From NCBI RefSeq assembly GCF_035046505.1, contig NC_089822.1, positions 99,952,659 through 100,016,658 on the forward strand: a stretch of 64,000 nt of DNA, in the 5' to 3' direction. A program made the position numbers and the translations under genes. The notes beneath the pieces are model-generated. The model did no database searches. It was not told the origin of the DNA and was given only the letters and a program-made list of their open reading frames with translations. This document shows positions 55,871 through 64,000 of this stretch, piece by piece (position 1 is the stretch's first letter; each line of letters starts with the position of its first letter). This stretch comes from Tiliqua scincoides. Taxonomy: Eukaryota > Chordata > Lepidosauria > Squamata > Scincidae.

Positions 55871-56459
55871 ATGACAGTAAAAAGATTCACTGCCATAGAC
55901 AATCTCAGCTATACAACAAAGGGCACCTATACAACACTCCTGCAGAATGTTGAAGTTCTTTGTTATAGGACACAAAATAGACAAAAAAAATCAGAGATTC
56001 AGGAAAAAAAAATCAAATATCAGTAGTTTACAAAGACTCCAGATATATGTTTTTTTAAAATACATTTTTTTTACAATGAAAACTGAATGGAATACAAAGC
56101 ATGCATACATCTCTTTTATAATATATCTGGATTTCTTTTGGTTAGTTCTTTTGATAGTTGGTTACTATCACAAAGCTAAGTGTTTAGCAATTGTCTCTGC
56201 TGTGCATATTTCTTTTGATGGTACGTTTACCCTAAAACACTGGAAATTTTAAACTAAAAATATTATTTTTAAAATATCTGAATCTATAGCCTTCCATCAC
56301 TGAGTTAAAGCCTGCTTTCCTACATAACTGAATGAACCAGAGGTAGGGTGATCTTTGACTTTCCGAATTTAAGAGTTACGATGGGTACAGAGGAGATCAT
56401 ATATTGCATTTATTATTGTAGCCATGTACAAGTGCAGTCAGTAGCACAGCCACAGGAAG
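55871..56459. other. No gene seen upstream of PPP1R3B
   Basis: AT-rich sequence, probably intron of PPP1R3B. No exon supported. Confidence 0.4.
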
Positions 56460-56624
56460 CAGCGGCATAGCACTAGGTTTTGCAGGGTGCCTCAGTGTGC
56501 CCTGTAAGCTGCCCCTCCCTCCCCTTTGCCACTGCAAATGACTCTGATGGGGCAGCTCCAGAGCACATTGCGGCACCCTGCAAAACTTAGTGTTGGCCCC
56601 CCCCCCCCCGTAGCTAAACTACTG
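56460..56624. mobile_element. hAT-like MITE, family L
   Basis: Left end CAGCGGCATAGCACTAGG, right end GTAGCTAAACTACTG. Inside, TAGGTTTTGCAGGGTGCC and GGCACCCTGCAAAACTTA form a second inverted pair. Flanking 8-mers do not match. Confidence 0.55.
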
Positions 56625-56720
56625 AATACAGTAGTTATAATACAATGTTTACTTTCCATTTTTAAAGTGAAAAACCATGTTCTTCTTGGTTGACTATAAA
56701 TCTTAGTTTATCCTAAATCT

Positions 56721-56802
56721 CAGTTTATCCTAAGCACAGCTACTTAGAAGTAAGTGTGCGTTCAGTGGGGCTCTGCAGGAAGAATGCATGAGACTGCAGC
56801 CT
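56721..56802. repeat. Foldback repeat cluster, unit a
   Basis: TAAGCACAGCTACTTAGAAG, TAAGTGTGCGTTCAGTGGGG and ATGAGACTGCAGCC. First of three adjacent units. Confidence 0.7.
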
Positions 56803-56806
56803 AGCA

Positions 56807-56892
56807 GAGCAATCTTGTGCATGTCTGCTCAGAAAACTCCACTGTGTTCACTGGGACTTACTCCCTAGTAACTATGCATAGGACTGCAGCCT
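56807..56892. repeat. Foldback repeat cluster, unit b
   Basis: GAGCAATCTTGTGCATGTCT, CAGAAAACTCCACTGTG, then GGGACTTACTCCCTAGTAAC and ATAGGACTGCAGCC. Second unit, 4 bp from the first. Confidence 0.75.
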
Positions 56893-56896
56893 GAGA

Positions 56897-56983
56897 GCCC
56901 AAGCCTATGCATGTCTACTCAGAAGTAAGTCCCATTGGTGTCAATGAGGCTTACTCCCAGGAAAGTGTGGATAGGATTGGGCT
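56897..56983. repeat. Foldback repeat cluster, unit c (best copy)
   Basis: GCCCAAGCCTATGCATGTCT, ACTCAGAAGTAAGTCCCATT, GGTG, then AATGAGGCTTACTCCCAGG and ATAGGATTGGGCT. Arms of about 43 bp are nearly perfect inverted copies, making this the youngest-looking unit. Confidence 0.85.
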
Positions 56984-59580
56984 GTAAGTTCTTAAGTGCC
57001 CAGTCTTGCTTGGCATACTTGAGGGGTTTCTGTTTGGCTTTCTGTACACATTCAATTCCCCAATTGCCCCCTTTGTCTCCAGTCCACTGGGGTGTGAAAA
57101 ATATATATGCTGCACGATCAAAGCATTTTGGATTATGCCCTTGGATAGTACAAGCGTCTATTTAGGTGCAAACCAGTCATGTTTCGGTTGACTGCTAAAA
57201 CAATTCGCATGCACGCTTATCAGAAAGTTCTCCGTTAACAAACTAGATGGGGAAACTAGATTCAAATCACTGTTTTTCTGGGCAATTTAAACCATATTTA
57301 AATCACTGGCTGAAATCAAAGCAATTTCAACTCAAGCCACCTTGATGCACGGCATGCTCTTTTTAAAACACACACACACACAGCCCTGTTTGCCATGAAA
57401 TTCACACAGAACAATTACAATATGGCAGCTCAAGCACAGATCCAGAGTTAAATCTTTGTTCCACCACAGCCCTCCAGTGTTCTCTTCAATGTCAAATGAA
57501 GTATAATCGCAAACTTTCCTTCCTCTTTATCCCTATGGTGACACCAGAAACGCACCCCCACCCATTCATGCAAACATTTCTATTAAGGAATAATAATCCT
57601 CCTATAAAACAGACTGCTAGAAGGCCTCCTCATGAAATACACAGCAGGGGGCACATCCACCAGCAGGCTTACCCAGAAACCCAGAAGTTGCTAGACGGAA
57701 GCCGCAGCCTGCTCTGCAGCATTTTCATGCCTTTCCAAGAAGGTAGCAGGTTACTGAATCAATGGTTTCCCAGCTCTCCTTGAGCAGACTAGCTCAGGCT
57801 AGACAGCTGACTAAAGGACCACTCCTACCCTCTTTCTGCCAAGCCTTCCTTTTGTAGCCAAGTTCTCCACTCCCTCAACTACTGGGAAACTTTCCTCGGG
57901 TGTGAAGAAACAGGAAATGAACACTGAATAAGCAGCAGCCAGGAAGGGGAATTCTTGAACCCTGCTGAACAGGAAATCGTGGCACACAAGCATCCTTTCA
58001 GGGTCAATTTGTTTCCAAGAATTAAGACACTTTGGAGTTTGTATACCACACAAAGTTTGGAGAAAGTGCCTGTCACTGCAAGCGTCAACATCAGGTGGTG
58101 TCCCACTTTTTACTCTCTTGCTACATGCTTCCGCTCTGGCCCCTTCCAAGTATTCGAGATGCAAGTTTGTTTCCCTCTTGGTTAAACATTTTTGCCAGTG
58201 ACCCTGAGAAAGAAGAATATAAGTAGGAACGGCTATAACGTGTAACTGACCCACCAAAAATATGAAATAGTGTTGCTCGCTTGGAAAACATCACATTCCA
58301 AGAGTTCAGGTTGCAACTTCCTGGGCTTGTTGGCGCATGAGATAATAGATTTGCTTGGCCACGCTTTGTTCCAAATTATAAGCAGCGCTCCTTGCGCATT
58401 TATCTAGGGTGCAATTTTGAATGATCTACATTTTGGAGGAGTGTCACTGTATTCCATGTATGTCAGCAGAATCCCTTTATGTATGTAGGTAGGCAAGACT
58501 TTTATGACACAGCAACTTCTATGCTATATTGCACCATATGCAAGCTGTCTCAGGTTGGTACAGAAGCTCACACTGTCCCTCCCACATTCCTTTTATTGGT
58601 AATCAGGTCACAGTACTCTGAACGTCTTAAAAAGAGATAGCAGCCAATACTTCTGGGGGAAAAAAATGCAAAGAACACATGCATAATTAGTCTTTGCCAA
58701 TGTATTAAGCTACATCAACATGGTGCAGAACACGAAGCTGGCAAGCAGGTGAACAAACGTGGAAAAGTTCAGGAGCAAAGAGCATACACTGGGAAGCCAT
58801 CTCCCATCAGCAGGCACTAGTGAATACTGACCTCATGTCCAGTTCTCAGGCAAGTTAGAATAAATGTCCTGCCTGAAGTTCTTGAGGGATGTGTCCAACA
58901 ATATTCAGACTACTGATCTGACCACATAGAGTTTATTGGTATTTTGGCTTTCTCACAATGTTTGCCACTATCCCAGCAGCTTAGCTTGAAGATTGGGGGG
59001 GGGGGGGGGTTGAAAATTTTTTATAAAGAACTCACTGAACAGGATCCCTCCCTGCCTAACAGCACATTGGGTTGCCATCCTGATTGGCCAGGTCATAGCC
59101 TACTAGCCCAACATGTCCAGGATAAGTGACAAAGAAAACAACACGACGGACATCATTCTCCAGACTAACCATGGAATAAGATGACAGAAAGCAACGGATG
59201 CAAACTGAAACCAAACAGGGCTAGTACACACACACACACACACACACACAGTTATTTATTTATTTTTACAAGTCCACATATTTAATGGACTGTACAATAT
59301 TTTGTGAACAGGAAGATTTCTCCATTTATATAATTCTGACTAATATACACATGGATTCAGTCAACAGCTAAATTACATCTGACAAATCCAAGACTCACCT
59401 AACCAAAAATTGTATGCATTTATGAGCAATCCTGTGCTGCCTAGATATTCATAATACTAAAATCTTGGTTCTTACCAAGGGTCTTACAGGACTATGGGGA
59501 CACGATCCACTGTTTGGTCTATTCCTTGGACAATGGTTTCGAAATTGTATTCTTGGGACTTCAGGGATTCCTAAGCAGGA
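56984..59580. other. Gene-free interval
   Basis: No exon supported, although a noncoding PPP1R3B exon could hide here. A 148-codon minus-strand frame at 57811-58257 has no recognisable domain. A (CA)n tract (59227-59250) and a G run (58997-59009) are present. Confidence 0.4.
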
Positions 59581-59665
59581 AGCACAATCCTATGCATGTT
59601 TACTCAGAAGTAAGTCCAATTTTATTCAAATACGTTTATGTCCAGGAAAGCGTACAGGATTTTGC
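59581..59665. repeat. Foldback repeat, copy
   Basis: AGCACAATCCTATGCATGTT, ACTCAGAAGTAAGTCCAATT, then TTATGTCCAGGAAAGCG and ACAGGATTTTGCT. Confidence 0.7.
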
Positions 59666-59868
59666 TATTGGAGGTTTAGCTGGGGGGAGGGTCAATGAAA
59701 ATATCAGTAAACATAAATCAAGCTAGTAAAAGCTTGCCCATCACTACTGTTCTTCACCTACATACAACAGCAAGACAACAATGAGTGCATTCTAGTGCCA
59801 ATGAGTGCATTTGTTGTGGATGTGGGGCAACAATGAGGCTCAACATGAGCAGAACATGTGCTCTAGAG

Positions 59869-60215
59869 CAGGAGTGTCAAACAAAGCCTGCGGGCCTGGA
59901 TGCAGCCTCAGGAAGCTCTTTATACTGCCCTCGGGCTCTCTCAGCACCACCATTAGCTGCTCTCAGCTGCTGAGCTATGCTGAGATGTCACAAAAAGCAG
60001 CCCACATGATAATTAGGCTTGCCCATATCTTGAAAATATTATCAAGATTTGCATATTTTCTCTTTTGCCATGGAGTTTCTAACTGAGAAAAAGTTCTTAT
60101 TTCTGGTCATGACATGCTTAATGACATCACTTCCTGTTTTATGACCACTTCCAGCCCTCAGCAGGCAACATGAATGCTATTTGGCCTGCTATATGAAATG
60201 AGTTTCACGCCCCTG
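59869..60215. mobile_element. hAT-like element, family A, with perfect target duplication
   Basis: Left end CAGGAGTGTCAAAC, right end GTTTCACGCCCCTG, flanked on both sides by CTCTAGAG (59861-59868 and 60216-60223). The 8-bp duplication is exact and palindromic, establishing family A as hAT. Confidence 0.93.
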
Positions 60216-60223
60216 CTCTAGAG

Positions 60224-61017
60224 AGCATGCCTTGGAGCTTTCTGCAGCATGCAGGCGTTCTACAGCAGACAAGCTGATGTAGAAAGGCTTCCCTGAAGTC
60301 AGAAAGTCTGAAGGCCACTGTGTTTAGGCCTCAGGCTACAGTGCAACAGGATCCAGAGCCCTATCTGAATAAAGATCACAGGCTTGACTTGTCGAACATG
60401 ACCATCTTTTGTACAGTGCCTTACAGAGAGATTCCATACCAGGCAATTCTGCTATCATGCAGATTGCCCCACAACAAACAGACCAACCCCTGCTGAACAA
60501 ATGCCTTATTTTTTCTTCTCCACCCACTGACTCTTCTATGCTTATGTCCAATTTGAAACAGTAACCAAAACATTTTGATTTGGCCAAAAATGCAGAAAAA
60601 GAACTTCTCATACAATAAGAAGGGTGCAGCAGTGTCATCTTGCAAGGCCAGAGATCGCTATTTTAACATCTGCTGAGGGGGAAAAAGTCTGCTCTGCACT
60701 CAGAGAAAAGAATGGAAATTGGCAATGTTTTGGGTTGAGTCCCACTGAACACTTCATAGGACTATGAAGTGAGCAAGTTGTTTAATCTACAGTCTTCCAG
60801 ACCAAATGTGAAGTTTTGCTCTGGTTCAAACTACACAGGCTCATTCTAATCTGGAGCATAAAGGTGCCCAGAGATATATCTGTTGACAAGCCTCACATAC
60901 AAAGCTTCCCAACTTCCTGCAGGATGATGTAAGGATTGCCAATTCTGTCATGTTTAAAAGATTTCAAAATCTGATGCAATACCCAACCCAGTGGCCAGAG
61001 ATTCACAAGAATTCACA
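60224..61017. other. No gene seen
   Basis: No exon supported. The 10-mer ATTCACAAGA is repeated in tandem at 61002-61020 directly before the CR1. Confidence 0.4.
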
Positions 61018-62790
61018 AGACGACCTCGGGCAGATACCGCTGCCCGAACGGCCCCTCCTGACCGAGGATTTAAGTCAGATAGAGGTTAAAAGAGAAGATG
61101 TTCAGACCTCATTGATAAATTAAAGATCAATGTCACTGGGCCCTGATGGCATCCACTCAAGAGTTATTAAGGAATTGAAGAATGAAGTTGCTGATCTCTT
61201 GACTAAAATATGCAACTTGTCCCTCAAAATGGCCACGGTGCCAGAAGATTGGAGGATAGCAAATGTCACGCCTATCTTTAAAAAGGGAAAGAGGGAGAAC
61301 CCAGGAAACTATATGCCGGTCAGCCTAACATCTCTATCAGTTAAGATGGTGGAATGCCTCATCAAAGATAGAATCTCAAAACACACAGACGAACAGGCCT
61401 TGTTGAGGGAGAATCAGTATGGCTTCTGTAAGGGTAAGTCTTGCCTCACGAACCTTATAGAATTCTTTGAAAGGTTCAACAGGCATGTGGATGCGGGAGA
61501 ACCTGTAGACATTATATATCTGGACTTTCAAAAGGCGTTCGACACGGTCCCTCACCAAAGGCTACTGAAAAAACTCCACAGTCAAGGAATTAGAGGACAG
61601 GTCCTGTCATGGATTCAGAACTGGTTGAAGACCAGGAAACAGAGAGTGGGTGTCAATGGGCAATTTTCACAGTGGAGAGAAGTGCAAAGCAGTGTGCCCC
61701 AAGGATCTGTCCTGGGACCGGTGCTTTTCAACTTCTTCATAAATGACCTGGAGACAGGGTTGAGCAGTGAGGTGGCGAAGTTTGCAGACGACACCAAACT
61801 TTTCCGAGTGGTAAAGACCAGAAGTGATTGTGAAGAGCTCCAGAAGGACCTCTCCAAACTGGCAGAATGGGCAGCAAAATGGCAGATGCGTTTCAATGTA
61901 AGTAAGTGTAAAGTCATGCACACTGGGGCAAAAAATCAAAACTTCACATATAGGCTGATGGGTTCTGAGCTGTCTGTGACAGATCAGGAGAGAGATCTTG
62001 GGGTGGTGGTGGACAGGTCGATGAAAGTGTCGACCCAATGTGCGGCAGCAGTAAAGAAGGCCAATTCTATGCTTGGGATCATTAGGAATGGTACTGAGAA
62101 CAAAACGACTAATATTATAATGCTGTTGTACAAATCAATGGTAAGGCCACACCTGGAGTATTGTGTCCAGTTCTGGTCGCCGCATCTCAAAAAAGACATA
62201 GTGGAAATGGAAAAGGTGCAAAAGAGAGCGACTAAGATGATTACTGGGCTGGGGCACCTTCCTTATGAGGAAAGGCTATGGCATTTGGGTCTCTTCAGCC
62301 TAGAAAAGAGGCGCCTGAGGGGGGACATGATTGAGACATACAAAATTATGCATGGGATAGACAGAGTGGATAGAAAGATGCTCTTTACACTCTCACATAA
62401 CACCAGAACCAGGGGACATCCATTAAATCTGAGTGTTGGGAGAGTTAGAATAGACAAAAGAAAATATTTCTTTACTCAGCATGTGGTTGGTCTGTAGAAC
62501 TCCATGCCACAGGATGTGGTGATGGCATCTGGCCTGGATGCCTTTAAAAGGGGATTGGACAAGTTTCTGGAGGAAAAATCCATTACGGGTTACAAGCCAT
62601 GATGTGTATGTGCAACTCCTGATTTTAGAAATGGGCTATGTCAGAATGCCAGATGCAAGGGAAGGGCACCAGGATGAGGTCTCTTGTTATCTGGTGTGCT
62701 CCCTGCGGCATTTGGTGGGCCGCTGTGAGATACAGGAAGCTGGACTGGATGGGCCTATTGCCTGATCCAGTGTGGCTGCTCTTATGTGCA
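61018..62790 (+). mobile_element. CR1 LINE, 5'-truncated, with long open reverse transcriptase frame
   Basis: The open frame 61130-62497 (455 codons) carries RT motifs: GPDGIHSRVIKELKN, WRIANVTPIFKKGKRENPGN, IYLDFQKAFDTVPHQRLLKK, SVPQGSVLGPVLFNFFINDL and catalytic FADD at residues 218-221. It ends where TAG (62495-62497) replaces the usual Trp of VVGLWNS; the same frame then stays open for 34 codons to TGA at 62600-62602. A frame shift near 61130 separates it from the upstream 110 bases of ORF2. The endonuclease half is missing. The 3' UTR ends GGCTGCTCTTATGT, the octamer-tail motif. It is the best-kept CR1 here, but incapable of moving itself. Confidence 0.95.
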
Positions 62791-63470
62791 GCAGTATGCA
62801 CATGGGATAGATATGTATTTGGGGGAAAAAGAAAGGTGAGTCAGCTTAGCATTGTCACTTCTATGAAGATCACTTTCTATGCCACTGAATTTAGGGCACT
62901 TGCAGTCATCCAGCTTTTCGTATTTGCACAACATATTTGACTTGAGACAGCTACAGCTAAGAGATTGTTTTCAAAGGACTATACAAAATCATGGAGAATA
63001 AATCTGTTGACGGCTACATACTGAAAAAGAATACCCTGCTTGTAACTACCCAGAGAAAGCTGGTTAGCCATTGATGAAAACAAAAAGTCAGATTAGCTGC
63101 ACCTTTGACCTGACAGAATAAGGCAATTGCTATGTTCCTCTTCTTTGCCTTCAGTTAATATTTCTGCATTTCATGAAAAATGAGCAGCTGCTTTCTTATT
63201 CAAGTGTTTCATCAGTAGCAGCACAAACCTAAAATATGGATCATTTACCTTCCTTCCGTTTGAGGTTGGCAACTCATTTTTGTAATTAAAAGATCCTTTC
63301 CTCCATCAGCTTATGCAATCACTCACTGTCACCCAACTTCTTCTTCCCCACTATTCATCAACTCTTCAAATACTTTATGATGAAAGAGCTTTTACCAGAG
63401 TACTGTCTCTGTTTTCTGCAAGCTTGTTGGACACAGAGGGTGCCCAATAAGCTTACATAACAGCTTAGGG
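62791..63470. other. No gene seen
   Basis: AT-rich unique-looking sequence; no exon or repeat supported. Confidence 0.4.
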
Positions 63471-63755
63471 CAGGGGTGTCAAACATAAGGCCCGGAGGCC
63501 GGATGCAGCCTGCAGAAGCTTTTTATCTGGCCCTCAGGCTCTGAGTTGCTGAGTTAGGTGAAAAGGAGTTACTGCTGAAAGGACGGCCCACATGAAACTT
63601 GGGCTCTCCCATATCTTGAAATATGATCAAGATTTGCATATTTTCCTCTTCTGTCATTTGTAGCTAATGAGTTCCTAAGTGAGGAAAAAGTGATTATTTT
63701 GGGTTATGACCTGTTTAATGAAATGCGATGAAGTGATGTTTAATGACATCACTTG
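63471..63755. mobile_element. hAT-like element, family A, right end lost
   Basis: Starts CAGGGGTGTCAAACATAAGG and follows the 2847 copy through GCAGAAGCTTTTTATCTGGC, AAATATGATCAAGATTTGCA and TAATGACATCACTT, then diverges without a right terminal repeat. Confidence 0.8.
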
Positions 63756-64000
63756 ACAGTGCTGCCCTCTCCAACAAACTCAGTTACCATTACTTGCTAA
63801 AACTAAGTTCAGATCTTAGAAGACACTCTGCAGCCCCAAAGTCTACAGAATGGAGGACAAGGATATGGCTCAATTGCATCAGGAAACATGCCATAAACAA
63901 ATAGAATATGGACATTAAAAAAAAGAGTGTGCTGGGTACCAGCAAGATCTTCCTAAAGCAAAGCAAATAATTGGGTTATTTCCTGAGCAATTCATTCAAA

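Noticed and set aside
57811-58257. 148-codon minus-strand open frame upstream of PPP1R3B
   Set aside because: No recognisable domain, no convincing splice sites or Kozak context, and overlapping open frames on the other strand; probably chance.
1-64000. CRISPR arrays, operons, phage or bacterial features
   Set aside because: Spliced host genes, LINEs, SINEs and CpG-island structure show vertebrate nuclear DNA; no regularly spaced short repeats were seen.

Overview
This is 64 kb of AT-leaning vertebrate nuclear DNA, most likely from a squamate reptile. It holds two intact single-copy host genes, ERI1 on + and PPP1R3B on -, arranged convergently. Human 8p23.1 has the same pair in the same relative orientation, which supports both calls. 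The repeats (CR1 with octamer-repeat tails, Sauria-like tRNA SINEs, a 5S-rRNA-derived SINE and many short hAT-type elements) fit a lizard or gecko. I make that call from recognition, not from a database search.

Layout. Bases 1-2400: a decayed L2-like LINE, then two phase-compatible exons (1886-2069 and 2207-2376) that read like the C-terminal end of a + strand protein I do not recognise. Bases 2400-7800: unique sequence and mobile-element debris, including a LINE nested in an old CR1. Bases 7880-8600: a CpG island with exon 1 of ERI1. Bases 8274-18433: the ERI1 coding sequence in seven exons (337 codons plus stop), with a 3' UTR to about 18.7 or 19.4 kb. Bases 19.5-51 kb: a long gene-poor interval of repeats. 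It holds a 5S-derived SINE, a U2 snRNA fragment, a fossil DIRS-like retroelement split by a CR1, a LINE nested in an hAT-type element, two large palindromes and many short hAT-like elements with 8-bp target duplications. Bases 51.3-55.7 kb: PPP1R3B, a single coding exon of 287 codons plus stop, with a probable long 3' UTR. Bases 55.7-64 kb: upstream sequence of PPP1R3B with three adjacent copies of a small foldback repeat and a 1.8-kb CR1 that keeps a long open reverse transcriptase frame.

Function. ERI1 is a 3'-5' exoribonuclease of histone mRNA, small RNA and 5.8S rRNA metabolism. PPP1R3B targets protein phosphatase 1 to glycogen. They are neighbours by conserved synteny and do not share a pathway. 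The most interesting items outside the genes are (1) the unrecognised two-exon reading frame near the left edge; (2) a LINE/SINE pair sharing a 3' tail that folds into a small hairpin with a four-base loop; and (3) the number of distinct hAT-type non-autonomous families, many with readable target duplications that often resemble TCTAGA.
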